Notes under the pieces: model-generated
Told to the model about the DNA's origin: nothing
The model's input: the letters and a program-made list of their open reading frames with translations, nothing else
Databases searched by the model: none
Program-made: the position numbers and the translations under genes
Assembly (NCBI RefSeq): GCF_008123965.1
Contig: NZ_VSTH01000055.1
Span: 27,512 to 91,511, forward strand
Origin: Bradyrhizobium hipponense
GTDB taxonomy: Bacteria; Pseudomonadota; Alphaproteobacteria; Rhizobiales; Xanthobacteraceae
Reading direction: 5' to 3'
Length of the DNA: 64,000 nt
Shown here: positions 55,613-63,957 of the stretch, piece by piece
Layout: every line of letters starts with the position of its first letter
Numbering within the stretch: position 1 is the stretch's first letter

Positions 55613-55649
55613 ATGTCCGGCCATTCTTGACAGGAGAGTGGCCGGACAT
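55613..55649 (+). promoter_or_regulatory. Perfect hairpin between gltI and gltJ
   Basis: Arms ATGTCCGGCCA (55613-55623) and TGGCCGGACAT (55639-55649) pair perfectly over 11 bp with a 15-base loop and only a short T run after it. This is the usual place for a partial terminator or mRNA-stabilising hairpin that keeps the binding protein more abundant than the permeases. Confidence 0.75.
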
Positions 55650-55700
55650 TTGCATAGACGTTAGCGATAGGTGTGATTGACGCGTTCGCGCGGGGGACTC

Positions 55701-56432
55701 GTGAGCTACCACTGGAACTGGGGAATCTTTTTCGAGCCGAACCCGATGGGTACCGGCACCTATCTCGACATGCTGTTGTCGGGACTGGTGCTGACGCTCA
55801 AGACGGCGGCGCTCGCCTGGGTCATCGCGCTGATCTTCGGTTCGGTCGTCGGTGTCATGCGCACGCTGCCGTCGAAGGCCGCCACCTGGTTCGGCTTCTG
55901 CTGGGTCGAGTTCTTCCGCAACATGCCGCTCCTGGTGCAACTCTTCCTGTGGTACTTCGTGCTGCCGGAATTGTTGCCGCGGTCTGCCGGCCTGTGGTTG
56001 AAGCAATTGCCGAACGCACCGTTCTGGACCGCTGCGATCGGCGTCGGCTTCTTCATGTCGGCCCGCGTCGCGATACAGTTGCAGGCCGGCATCGGCTCGC
56101 TGCCGCGCGGGCAGAGGATGGCGGCGACCGCGCTCGGTCTCACCACGGTGCAGGGCTATCGCTACGTGCTGCTGCCGATGGCGTTCCGCATCATCCTGCC
56201 GCCACTGACCTCCGAGTTCCTCAACACCATCAAGAACACGGCCGTCGCCATCACCATCGGCCTGGTCGAGCTGACCGGACAGGCGCGCTCGATGCAGGAA
56301 TTCTCATTCCAGGTGTTCGAGGCCTTCACGGCCGCGACCATCCTTTATCTCCTCGTCAACGCCGTTGTCGTGACCGCGATGCGCTTCCTCGAGCGCTACG
56401 TCGCGATCCCCGGCTACATCACGGGGAAATAG
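55701..56432 (+). CDS. gltJ: Glutamate/aspartate ABC permease, first subunit
   Basis: A 243-residue permease of the His/Glu/Gln/Arg family (HAAT). Several membrane helices are visible (MLLSGLVLTLKTAALAWVIA, FFRNMPLLVQLFLWYFVLPE, FTAATILYLLVNAVVVTAMR). The coupling loop is seen in GQRMAATALGLTTVQGYRYV. A GTG at 55701 after GGGGGAC is preferred; a TTG at 55677 is in frame. It is followed after 4 bp by gltK. Confidence 0.92.
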   Translation: MSYHWNWGIFFEPNPMGTGTYLDMLLSGLVLTLKTAALAWVIALIFGSVVGVMRTLPSKAATWFGFCWVEFFRNMPLLVQLFLWYFVLPELLPRSAGLWLKQLPNAPFWTAAIGVGFFMSARVAIQLQAGIGSLPRGQRMAATALGLTTVQGYRYVLLPMAFRIILPPLTSEFLNTIKNTAVAITIGLVELTGQARSMQEFSFQVFEAFTAATILYLLVNAVVVTAMRFLERYVAIPGYITGK

Positions 56433-56436
56433 CGCG

Positions 56437-57129
56437 ATGTTCGCCAATCTCGATTTCGACGTCATCCGCCGCGCGCTGCCCTATCTGTTCTACGAGGGCA
56501 TGACCTTCACGCTGACCCTGACCGGGCTCGCAGCCCTCGGCGGCCTGATCTTCGGTACGGCGATCGCCTTGATGCGGCTCTCCGGCTTCAAGATCCTGGG
56601 CCGCATCGCCGGAGTCTATGTCGACTTCATGCGCTCGCTGCCGCTGGTGCTGGTCATCTTCTGGTTCTACTTCCTGGTGCCCTATATCGGGCAGTGGCTG
56701 ACCGGCGCTTCGCGCCCCATCAGCGTCGGTGCGTTCGCATCCTCGCTCATCACCTTCATCATGTTCGAGGCGGCCTATTTCTCCGAGATCATGCGCGCCG
56801 GGATCCAGTCGATCTCGCGCGGACAGCCGGCCGCGGCGAACGCGCTCGGGCTGACCTATGCCCAGACCATGCGCTACGTCGTTCTGCCGCAGGCGTTTCG
56901 CAACATGCTGCCGGTGCTGATCACACAGACCATCGTGCTGTTCCAGGACACATCACTGGTCTACGTGCTTTCGATCACGGATTTCCTGGGGGCGGCGAGC
57001 AAGGTCGCGCAGCGCGACGGCCGTCTGGTCGAAATGTATCTGTTCGCCGCCGTCGTCTATTTCACCATCTCCTCAATTGCGTCCTTCGGCGTCCGGCGCC
57101 TCCAGGCGCGCATCGCCATCATTCGATAG
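56437..57129 (+). CDS. gltK: Glutamate/aspartate ABC permease, second subunit
   Basis: A 230-residue partner permease. Helices include FTLTLTGLAALGGLIFGTAI, MRSLPLVLVIFWFYFLVPYI and ASSLITFIMFEAAYFSEIM. The EAA coupling loop reads ISRGQPAAANALGLTYAQTM, then RYVVLPQAFRNMLPVLITQ. It would form a heterodimer with GltJ. The ATPase gene follows after 191 bp that contain a palindromic repeat, an unusual gap inside such an operon. Confidence 0.93.
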   Translation: MFANLDFDVIRRALPYLFYEGMTFTLTLTGLAALGGLIFGTAIALMRLSGFKILGRIAGVYVDFMRSLPLVLVIFWFYFLVPYIGQWLTGASRPISVGAFASSLITFIMFEAAYFSEIMRAGIQSISRGQPAAANALGLTYAQTMRYVVLPQAFRNMLPVLITQTIVLFQDTSLVYVLSITDFLGAASKVAQRDGRLVEMYLFAAVVYFTISSIASFGVRRLQARIAIIR

Positions 57130-57164
57130 GTGGAATTTGGATTTGAGATCTGGAAGCGGGCTCC

Positions 57165-57295
57165 TCTTCACCTCTCCTTTAGGGAGAGGTCGGATCGCGG
57201 CAGCGATCCGGGTGAGGGGTTTCGCTCCAACGACAGACCTGAACCCCTCACCCGGCGCGATGCGCCGACCTCTCCCCTTGGGAGAGGTGAACCGA
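57165..57295. repeat. Palindromic repeat inside the glt operon
   Basis: CCTCTCCTTTAGGGAGAGGT and ACCTCTCCCCTTGGGAGAGG bracket two facing CGGGTGAGGGGTT/AACCCCTCACCCG arms. It belongs to the CTCACCCGG/CGACCTCTCCC family also present near 3400-3500 and 39043-39088. It separates gltK from gltL. Confidence 0.8.
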
Positions 57296-57320
57296 GTTTG
57301 CCGAGGCGCGAGAGAAGCAC

Positions 57321-58052
57321 ATGATCGAAATCAGCCACGTCAACAAATGGTATAGCCCGACCTTTCAGGTGCTGACCGACTGCACCACCAGTGTCAACAA
57401 GGGTGAGGTCGTGGTGGTCTGCGGTCCGTCGGGCTCGGGCAAGTCGACGCTGATCAAATGCGTCAACGCGCTGGAGCCCTTCCAGAGCGGCGATATCAGC
57501 GTCGATGGCACCAAGGTCAACGATCCCAAGACTGACTTGCCGAAACTGCGCTCACGCGTCGGCATGGTGTTCCAGCATTTTGAGCTGTTTCCCCATCTCA
57601 AGATCATTGAAAACCTCTGCCTTGCCCAGCAGAAGGTGCTGGGCCGGTCGCACGACAAGGCGGTGGCGAAAGGCATGCAACTGCTCGATCGCGTAGGACT
57701 GAATGAGCAGGCACAAAAATTTCCGGCGCAGCTCTCCGGCGGCCAGCAGCAGCGAGTCGCGATCGCCCGCGCGCTGGCCATGGATCCGATCGTGATGCTA
57801 TTCGACGAGCCGACCTCGGCGCTCGACCCCGAGATGGTCAGCGAGGTGCTCGACGTCATGGTCGATCTCGCACGCGAAGGCATGACGATGATGGTCGTCA
57901 CCCATGAGATGGGCTTTGCCCGCAAGGTCGCCAACCGCGTGATCTTCATGGACCGTGGCGAGATCGTCGAGGACGCGCCGAAGGACGATTTCTTCGGAAA
58001 GACGCGCAGCGACCGCGCGCAGAAGTTCCTGTCGAAGATTCTCTCTCACTAA
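57321..58052 (+). CDS. gltL: Amino acid ABC transporter ATP-binding protein
   Basis: A 243-residue ATPase of the GlnQ/GltL type. Walker A is GPSGSGKSTLIKC, Q-loop GMVFQHFELFPHLKI, signature LSGGQQQRVAIARAL, Walker B IVMLFDEPTSALDPEMV, H-loop VVTHEMGFA. ATNRVIFMDRGEIVEDAP-like ending (KVANRVIFMDRGEIVEDAPK) is standard. It energises GltJK; the repeat upstream could lower its transcription or mark its own promoter. Confidence 0.95.
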   Translation: MIEISHVNKWYSPTFQVLTDCTTSVNKGEVVVVCGPSGSGKSTLIKCVNALEPFQSGDISVDGTKVNDPKTDLPKLRSRVGMVFQHFELFPHLKIIENLCLAQQKVLGRSHDKAVAKGMQLLDRVGLNEQAQKFPAQLSGGQQQRVAIARALAMDPIVMLFDEPTSALDPEMVSEVLDVMVDLAREGMTMMVVTHEMGFARKVANRVIFMDRGEIVEDAPKDDFFGKTRSDRAQKFLSKILSH

Positions 58053-58060
58053 CTTCGTCG

Positions 58061-58168
58061 TCATTCCGGGACGCGCCGTTTGGCGCGGGCCCGGAATCCA
58101 TCGGGCTGCAGTACACGAGGTGAAATGGATCCCGGGCTCATTCGCTGCGCGAATGCCCCGGAATGACG
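58061..58168. repeat. Imperfect palindromic repeat
   Basis: CGTCATTCCGGGACGCGCC and GCCCGGAATCCAT at the left face ATGGATCCCGGGCTC and GCCCCGGAATGACG at the right. It lies between gltL and the D-amino-acid aminotransferase gene and is a common rhizobial intergenic element. Confidence 0.75.
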
Positions 58169-58243
58169 AATCGTGGGGTGCTCGGCACCTCTAATTGGCG
58201 TATAAGCGCGCCGAATTCCCCCTTGCCCGCCAGGAGACCTGCC

Positions 58244-59104
58244 TTGGACTCGATCGCCTACGTCAACGGCTCATTCGTCCCGCTCTCAGAGGCCAAAGTC
58301 TCGGTGCTCGATCGCGGCTTCCTGTTCGCGGACGGCATCTACGAGGTTTCGGCCGTGCTCGACGGCAAGCTGGTCGACAATGCCTCGCATCTGGCGCGGC
58401 TGGAGCGCTCGGTCGGCGAGATCAAGCTGAAGCTGCCGGCGACAGTCGAGCGCATCACCGAGATCCAGAAGGAACTGATCGCGCGCAACAAGGTCGCGAA
58501 TGGCCTCGTCTATCTCCAGGTGACGCGCGGTGCCGACAAAGGCCGCGACTTCGCCTTCCCCAAGGGCGACGTCAGGTCGAGCCTGGTGATGTTCACCTCC
58601 GAAAAGGACATCATCAACGCGGCGTCGGCGAAGACCGGCATTAACGTGATCACCGTGCCCGATATCCGCTGGGAACGGCGCGACATCAAGAGCGTGGCGC
58701 TGCTGGCGCAGGTGCTGGCGAAGCAGGCAGCAGCCGAAGCCGGTGCCGGTGAAGCCTGGATGCTGGAGGACGGGTATGTCACCGAGGGCGGTTCGTCCTC
58801 GGCGTTCATCCTGACCAAGGACGACGTCATCGTGACCCGCAAGAACTCCAACGCGATCCTGCCGGGTTGCACCCGCAAGGCCGTGGTGGCCTTGGCCGAA
58901 GAGCGACAGCTCCGCGTCGAGGAGCGTTCCTTCACGGTCGCCGAAGCACTCGCCGCCAAAGAAGCGTTCGCCACCTCGGCCTCGCTGTTCGTGCAGCCGG
59001 TGGTCGCGATCGACGGCAAGAAGGTCGGCGACGGCAAGCCGGGCCCGATGGCGACGCGGCTGCGCGAGATCTATGTGGAGTTCGCCAAGGCGACAGCGGT
59101 TTGA
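58244..59104 (+). CDS. dat: D-amino-acid aminotransferase
   Basis: A 286-residue fold-type IV PLP enzyme that moves amino groups between D-amino acids and 2-oxo acids, giving D-Ala and D-Glu. Motifs are SVLDRGFLFADGIYEV, YLQVTRGADKGRDFAFP, the PLP lysine in RRDIKSVALLAQVLAKQ, DGYVTEGGSSSAFIL and the phosphate-binding LPGCTRKAV. The start is TTG, well supported by CAGGAGACC eight bases upstream and by exact family length. It follows the glt operon, so it may draw on imported glutamate. Confidence 0.9.
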   Translation: MDSIAYVNGSFVPLSEAKVSVLDRGFLFADGIYEVSAVLDGKLVDNASHLARLERSVGEIKLKLPATVERITEIQKELIARNKVANGLVYLQVTRGADKGRDFAFPKGDVRSSLVMFTSEKDIINAASAKTGINVITVPDIRWERRDIKSVALLAQVLAKQAAAEAGAGEAWMLEDGYVTEGGSSSAFILTKDDVIVTRKNSNAILPGCTRKAVVALAEERQLRVEERSFTVAEALAAKEAFATSASLFVQPVVAIDGKKVGDGKPGPMATRLREIYVEFAKATAV

Positions 59105-59154
59105 GAAGCCGGCGTTGCGGACGGCGAGTGATGCGATAACGTCACCGCATACTC

Positions 59155-59262
59155 CGCCGTCATCGTCCGGCTTGGCCGGGCGATCCAGTACGCCGCGGCG
59201 GTTGTTCCGATTCTCGCTATCTCTGGAATACTGGATGCCCCGCTTTCGCGGGGCATGACAGT
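59155..59262. repeat. Imperfect palindromic repeat between convergent genes
   Basis: CGCCGTCATCGTCCGGCTTG and GCCGGGCGATCCAGTA at the left, with TACTGGATGCCCCGCTTTCG and GGGGCATGACA at the right. The CCAGTA/TACTGG arms pair. It lies after dat and before the end of the AhpD-like gene. Confidence 0.65.
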
Positions 59263-59309
59263 TGCAAGTGTGGTAGCAGCGTTGCCTTCCTCACGCCGAT
59301 CAACGCCCC

Positions 59310-59771
59310 TCACGCCACCGACGCCTTCACCTTCACCGGGTGAATCGCCCGGAACGAGATCGCCAGCCTGTTCCAGGCGTTGATGGTCGCGATCAGCATG
59401 GTCAGGTTCACCGTCTCCTCCTCGGAGAACTGCGCGCGGAGCTGCGCATAGACGTCGTCGGGCGCGTGCGTCTCCGCGATCAGCGTCACCGACTCGGTCC
59501 AGGCCAGTGCGGCCCGCTCGCGGTCGGTGTAGAGCGGGGATTCGCGCCAGGCGTTGAGCAGATAGATGCGTTGCTCGCTCTCGCCGCGCTTGCGGGCGTC
59601 TTCGGTGTGCATGTTGATGCAGAAGGCGCAGCCGTTGATCTGCGACGCGCGGATCTTGACGAGCTCGATCAGCGATTTCTCGAGTCCCGTCGACTGGATA
59701 TGCGTCTCCAATGCGTTCAACGCTTTGATGGTGTCCGGGGCTGCCTGGTAGAAGTTCATGCGGGGCTTCAT
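59310..59771 (-). CDS. AhpD-like carboxymuconolactone decarboxylase family protein
   Basis: A 153-residue peroxidase-type helical protein. LIELVKIRASQINGCAFCIN followed by MHTEDARKRGE is the AhpD core with redox-active CxxC and the downstream histidine. RIYLLNAWRESPLYTDRERA and TINAWNRLAISFR match the usual family C-terminus. It probably detoxifies peroxides with thiol help. It lies 29 bp after emrB on the same strand, so it is likely the third gene of that operon and shares its control. Confidence 0.9.
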   Translation of the reverse strand: MKPRMNFYQAAPDTIKALNALETHIQSTGLEKSLIELVKIRASQINGCAFCINMHTEDARKRGESEQRIYLLNAWRESPLYTDRERAALAWTESVTLIAETHAPDDVYAQLRAQFSEEETVNLTMLIATINAWNRLAISFRAIHPVKVKASVA

Positions 59772-59800
59772 GGTCGTTCTCCTTGCCTGCTGGGTTGATG

Positions 59801-61420
59801 TCAGTGTGCTCCCCCGGCCGAGACATGGCCGGGCTTCTTCAGGAACAGGGCGGCGATCAGGGCCACGATCAGCGCCACGCCGAGCAGATAGAAGGTGTCG
59901 CTGAAGGCCTGGATATAGGCCTGCTTCTGCACGATATGGCCGATTGCGACATAGGCACGATGCGCCGCATCAGAACGGTCCAGGATGCCGTGATCGACGA
60001 AATACTGCGTGAGTTGCTCCAGCCGCGTGCGGGTGGCCTGCTCGAACACCGAGACCGACTGCATCAGCACGTTGGAATGATACTGCTCGCGCTTGGTGAG
60101 TACGGTCTGCAACAGCGCGATGCCGACGGCGCCGCCGAGATTGCGCATCATGTTGAACAGGCCGGAGGCCGAGCCCGCGTTCTCCGGCTCGATACCGGCG
60201 GTCGCCACCGCCGATAGCGGCGCCATCACCAGCGCCTGGCCGATCGCGCGGACCACGTTCGGCCAGAGCAGCTGGTCGGCGGCATAATTGCTGGTCATGT
60301 AAATGTTCATGAAGTTGGACGCAGCGAACAGCACGAAGCCGATGCCAATGATGATCCGTGCATCAAACCGCTGCATCAGACGCGGCACCAGCGGGATCAG
60401 CGCCAGCTGCGGCAAACCGGTCCACGCCAGCACCATGCCGATCTGCTCCGCATTATAACCCTGAATGCGCGACAGATATTGCGGCAGGATGAACACTGAA
60501 CCATACAAAGCGACGCCGAGCAGGAAGTTCGCGAGCATGCCGAAACCGAAATTGCGGCGGACCAGCAGGCGCAGGTTCAACAGCGGTTTCTTTACCGTGA
60601 GCTCGATGATCAGGAAAACGGTCAGCGCGACGCCCGCGATCACCGACAGCTTGACGATAAAGAGCGAGCCGAACCAGTCGTCCTTGTTGCCTTCCTCGAG
60701 CACGGTCTGGAGCGCGGACAGGCCGATTGCCATGGTGGCGATGCCGGCCCAGTCGCCCTCGCGCAGCAGCGAGAGCTTCATCGGCTTGGCATCCAGCGAG
60801 TACCAAAGCATGCCGACCATGATCCCGCCGGGCACGAGGTTCACATAGAAGATGTACTGCCAGCCGAAATTCTCGGTGAGATAGCCGCCGATGGTCGGGC
60901 CGATCGCGGGGGCAAATGTCGCGGACAATGCAAACAGCGCTAGGCCCGCCGGCTGTTTTCCGCGCGGCAGTAGTGTGATGATGAGCGTGAACGCCATCGG
61001 GATCAGGACGCCGCCGGTAAAACCTTGCACCGCGCGGAGCACGATCATCTGCGGCAGATCCTGCGCCAGCGCGCAGGCCGCCGACAGGATCAGGAACAGG
61101 ACCGCATTGGTGAGGAGATAGATGCGGATCGAGAACACCTGCGCGAGCCAGCCGGACAGCGGGATCACCACGATCTCGGCGATCAGATAGGAGGTCGAGA
61201 TCCAGCCGCCATCGTCGATGCCGGCGCCGATGGCGCCCTGGATGTCGGCGAGCGAGGCGTTGACGATCTGGATGTTCAGCACCGCCATGAACGCGCCGAG
61301 CGTGGCGCCGATCACGGCGATCCAGGTCCTCGCGGAAACAGCCGGCGCCGCGGGTGCCGCGGCCGGGGCGGGGATGCTGGGGGTGGAAGCGGCGCTGAGG
61401 GTCGGCTGGAGCGTGCTCAT
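59801..61420 (-). CDS. emrB: EmrB-type multidrug efflux MFS transporter (DHA2)
   Basis: A 539-residue inner-membrane drug/proton antiporter with about 14 membrane helices. Signatures are VLNIQIVNASLADIQGAIGA, WISTSYLIAEIVVIPLSGWL, motif A-like LAQVFSIRIYLLTNAV, and motif C ALAIGPTIGGYL-like (FAPAIGPTIGGYLTENFGWQ). It forms a tripartite pump with the EmrA adaptor encoded just upstream; no TolC gene is present. A copy of the emrA upstream element lies 51 bp before its start, so it may also have its own promoter. Confidence 0.94.
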   Translation of the reverse strand: MSTLQPTLSAASTPSIPAPAAAPAAPAVSARTWIAVIGATLGAFMAVLNIQIVNASLADIQGAIGAGIDDGGWISTSYLIAEIVVIPLSGWLAQVFSIRIYLLTNAVLFLILSAACALAQDLPQMIVLRAVQGFTGGVLIPMAFTLIITLLPRGKQPAGLALFALSATFAPAIGPTIGGYLTENFGWQYIFYVNLVPGGIMVGMLWYSLDAKPMKLSLLREGDWAGIATMAIGLSALQTVLEEGNKDDWFGSLFIVKLSVIAGVALTVFLIIELTVKKPLLNLRLLVRRNFGFGMLANFLLGVALYGSVFILPQYLSRIQGYNAEQIGMVLAWTGLPQLALIPLVPRLMQRFDARIIIGIGFVLFAASNFMNIYMTSNYAADQLLWPNVVRAIGQALVMAPLSAVATAGIEPENAGSASGLFNMMRNLGGAVGIALLQTVLTKREQYHSNVLMQSVSVFEQATRTRLEQLTQYFVDHGILDRSDAAHRAYVAIGHIVQKQAYIQAFSDTFYLLGVALIVALIAALFLKKPGHVSAGGAH

Positions 61421-61470
61421 GGAAGCCTCGTCTCGGTTACGGAGACAGGATGCGTTAGACGGATGGTTTC

Positions 61471-61518
61471 GATAATCGACGAAGTTCTGGGAGGGTCATC
61501 CAGCAGGACTTGATAACC
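61471..61518 (-). promoter_or_regulatory. Repeated regulatory element upstream of emrB
   Basis: A 48-bp block beginning GATAATCGACGAA and ending TTGATAACC on the plus strand. It matches the block at 62772-62819 at 35 of 48 positions with no gap, and lies at nearly the same distance from its gene (50 bp against 49 bp). It is probably a binding site of the divergent LysR regulator. Confidence 0.65.
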
Positions 61519-61540
61519 CCCCGCCGGGATCCTCTCGGCG

Positions 61541-62722
61541 TTAGCCGCCGTTTGGCCGCGCAGTGTTCTCGGCAACTCGCTTGGCGATCTCGCGCTCAGC
61601 CAACACGGCCTGCTTAGTGTCGACGGTTGGCACCGCCGACATACCCGGTCGCAGCAGGCCGGTCAGGCTGTGGTCGTCGAGCAGGATCTTCACGGGCACA
61701 CGCTGCACAATCTTGGTGAAATTGCCGGTGGCATTGTCCGGCGGCAGCAGCGCGAATTCGAGCCCGCTCGCCGGCGACAGGCTGTCGACGTGGCCGCGCA
61801 GGGTCCGGCTGTGGAAGCTGTCGACATGCAGCTCGACCGGCTGGCCTGGGCGTACATGGGTCAGCTGCGTCTCCTTGAAGTTCGCGACCACATAGACCGC
61901 ATCGAGCGGCACCACCGCCATCAATTGTGTGCCGGCCTGCACGAATTGCCCGACGCGGAGCGAACGGGCGCCGATGGTGCCGTCGACCGGCGCGGTGATC
62001 TCGGTATAGGACAGGTTCAGCTGCGCCTGGTCTGCGACCGCGCGGGCGCGTGCGAGCTGGGCTATGGCCTGGGCGCGCTGGGTGGTGAGCACGTCGACCT
62101 TGCGCTGCGCGGCCACCAAGCCCGATTTGGCATGCTGAAATTGCGCGTTGCTGGCGCGGAGCGCCGCATCGGTCTGTTGTGCGCGCTGGATCGTGCCGGA
62201 GCCCGACTTCATGAGATCGTCGTAGCGGGCGCGCTCTTCCTGCGCGAATTTCAGATTGGCGTCGGCTGCTGCGACGTCGGCGGTGCATTGCTCGATGACC
62301 GGCTGTTGCAGCTCGAGCTGGGCATCGAGGTTGCGCGCCGAAGCTTCCGCAGCGGCGACGTCGGCGCGGGCCTGGTCGAGCGCCGCCTTGAAGTCGCGAT
62401 CGCCGATCTTCGCCAGCGCCTGACCTGCCCTGACCTTCTCGTTGTCGCCGACCAGCACCTTTGCGATGTAGCCGGACACCTTGGGCGCGATGATCGTGGA
62501 ATCGGCCTTCACATAGGCGTCATCGGTTGTCTCGAGGTAGCGGCCGCTCGTCCAGTAGTCGTGGCCGAAATAGGCGACCGTTGCCGTGCCGGCGAGGAAC
62601 GCCAGCACCAGGGCCAAGCGGCGGACCACGTTCCGGGCCGGGACAGGCGTCGTCCCCTTGGAGTAATCATCAATGATTTCAGCTGCTTGCTGGAAGTTCT
62701 CGGTGCGGGGCATCTCGGACAT
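61541..62722 (-). CDS. emrA: EmrA-type membrane fusion protein
   Basis: A 393-residue adaptor. One helix near residues 35-52 (LALVLAFLAGTATVAYFGHD) is followed by TTDDAYVKADSTIIAPKVSG, the EmrA/HlyD signature. A lipoyl half-motif VLVGDNEKVRAGQALAKIGD comes next, then a long helical hairpin (about 110-215) and the second half LNLSYTEITAPVDGTIGARS. AGGAG precedes the ATG. It should link EmrB to an outer-membrane channel. The stop is 120 bp before emrB. Confidence 0.93.
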   Translation of the reverse strand: MSEMPRTENFQQAAEIIDDYSKGTTPVPARNVVRRLALVLAFLAGTATVAYFGHDYWTSGRYLETTDDAYVKADSTIIAPKVSGYIAKVLVGDNEKVRAGQALAKIGDRDFKAALDQARADVAAAEASARNLDAQLELQQPVIEQCTADVAAADANLKFAQEERARYDDLMKSGSGTIQRAQQTDAALRASNAQFQHAKSGLVAAQRKVDVLTTQRAQAIAQLARARAVADQAQLNLSYTEITAPVDGTIGARSLRVGQFVQAGTQLMAVVPLDAVYVVANFKETQLTHVRPGQPVELHVDSFHSRTLRGHVDSLSPASGLEFALLPPDNATGNFTKIVQRVPVKILLDDHSLTGLLRPGMSAVPTVDTKQAVLAEREIAKRVAENTARPNGG

Positions 62723-62771
62723 GTCAGTCTCCTGTCGGCTTCCCGGGAATATCGGTCTTTCTGGTTCGCGC

Positions 62772-62819
62772 GATAATCGGCGAAACATCGGAAGGACTAT
62801 CCATCAGGAGTGGATAACC
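62772..62819 (-). promoter_or_regulatory. Repeated regulatory element upstream of emrA
   Basis: A 48-bp block beginning GATAATCGGCGAA and ending GGATAACC. On the minus strand it contains ATCCA-N7-TGGAT, an inverted repeat of the kind LysR proteins bind. The sister copy is at 61471-61518 before emrB. GATAATCGGCG also recurs at 62993 before lysR. Confidence 0.68.
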
Positions 62820-63015
62820 GGGGCCTCGGTCTAGCAAGCCAGGCGCGCGATTGCCCCAGAGCGATTGCCGCATTTGCCGAGCGATTGCTGCTAACGCATC
62901 CCGATGCAGCCGACTTCGAGGACGAAGCGCTCTGGAGAGACTGATGGCGGCAATCGACGAGCATGCAGTGTAGTAGCGTGAACTATCCGATAGATAATCG
63001 GCGCGAAATCCTTGC

Positions 63016-63040
63016 GATTATCGATCAAACGCGGATAATC
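63016..63040. promoter_or_regulatory. Inverted repeat at the lysR start
   Basis: GATTATC (63016-63022) and GATAATC (63034-63040) are exact reverse complements 11 bp apart, ending 8 bp before the lysR start codon. The position suggests autorepression by the regulator. Confidence 0.65.
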
Positions 63041-63048
63041 CGGCAGCC

Positions 63049-63957
63049 ATGGATCGATTGACCAGCCTCGAAGTGTTCAGCCGGGTGGTTGAGTCCGCCG
63101 GCTTCTCCGCAGCAGCCCGCAAGCTCAACATGTCGACCACCATGGTGAGCAACCACGTTCAGGCGCTGGAAGACCGGCTCGGGGTGAGGCTGCTTCACCG
63201 CACCACGCGCAAGGTCAACGTCACCGAGATCGGCAAGGCCTATTACGATCGCTGCGTCCAGATACTGGCCGATATCGAGCAGGCCGACGACATCGCCGGC
63301 GCGCTGCAATCGACGCCGCGCGGCACGTTGCGGATCCACACCGCCACCCACATGGTGCCGTTCGTTGCGCCTGTGATGGCCGAATTCCTCGCGACCTATC
63401 CCGAGGTCAAGGTCGACCTGCGCATGGGGGAGACCAATGTCGATATGATCGAGGAGGGTTTCGATCTCGCGCTGCGCATGACCGCGCCGGCGGATTCTAG
63501 CCTGATCGTGCGGAGCCTTGCGACCTGGCGGCACGTGCTGTGCTGCTCTCACGCCTATATCGAGGCGCATGGGCGCGTGCAGAAGCTCGAGGACCTCACT
63601 GAACATAATTGCGTCCGCCACGTGAACTACCCATTCGACGAATGGCGCTTCTTCGATCGCAAGGGTTCGCAGGCCTCGGTGCGCGTGTCGGGCAATCTGA
63701 TCACGAACAGCGGCGAAGCGCTGCGCGAGGCTGCGTTGCAGGGCGCCGGCATAAGCCTCGCGGCTGGATTTCTGGTGCGCGACGATCTCGATGCCGGTCG
63801 GCTGGTGCGCCTCTTGCCGGAATATCGTCCGGTCGAGATGTCGATGAATGCGGTCTATCCGCACCGCCATCATCTGTCGGCGAAGGTCAGAACCTTCATC
63901 GACATGCTCGTGCAGCACAGCGCCGAGCAGCAGAAGCTGATCAATCCGTATTCGTAG
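63049..63957 (+). CDS. LysR-family regulator of the emrAB genes
   Basis: A 302-residue LysR regulator of the CrgA/AaeR-like group. The winged helix is MDRLTSLEVFSRVVESAGFS, AAARKLNMSTTMVSNHVQAL and EDRLGVRLLHRTTRKVNVTE. The effector domain includes GTLRIHTATHMVPFVAPVMA, DLALRMTAPADSSLIVRSLA and LREAALQGAGISLAAGFLV. It is divergent from emrA, and similar GATAATC-containing elements occur before lysR, emrA and emrB, so it probably controls the pump and itself. The inducer is unknown, perhaps an aromatic or drug-like compound. Confidence 0.94.
   Translation: MDRLTSLEVFSRVVESAGFSAAARKLNMSTTMVSNHVQALEDRLGVRLLHRTTRKVNVTEIGKAYYDRCVQILADIEQADDIAGALQSTPRGTLRIHTATHMVPFVAPVMAEFLATYPEVKVDLRMGETNVDMIEEGFDLALRMTAPADSSLIVRSLATWRHVLCCSHAYIEAHGRVQKLEDLTEHNCVRHVNYPFDEWRFFDRKGSQASVRVSGNLITNSGEALREAALQGAGISLAAGFLVRDDLDAGRLVRLLPEYRPVEMSMNAVYPHRHHLSAKVRTFIDMLVQHSAEQQKLINPYS

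Larger units (their letters stand above)
62723..63048. other. Divergent regulatory region between emrA and lysR
   Basis: This 326-bp region holds the 48-bp element at 62772-62819 and GATAATC boxes at 62993-62999 and 63034-63040. It also has three direct GCGATTGC copies at 62847, 62861 and 62881. No gene was found in it. Confidence 0.6.
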
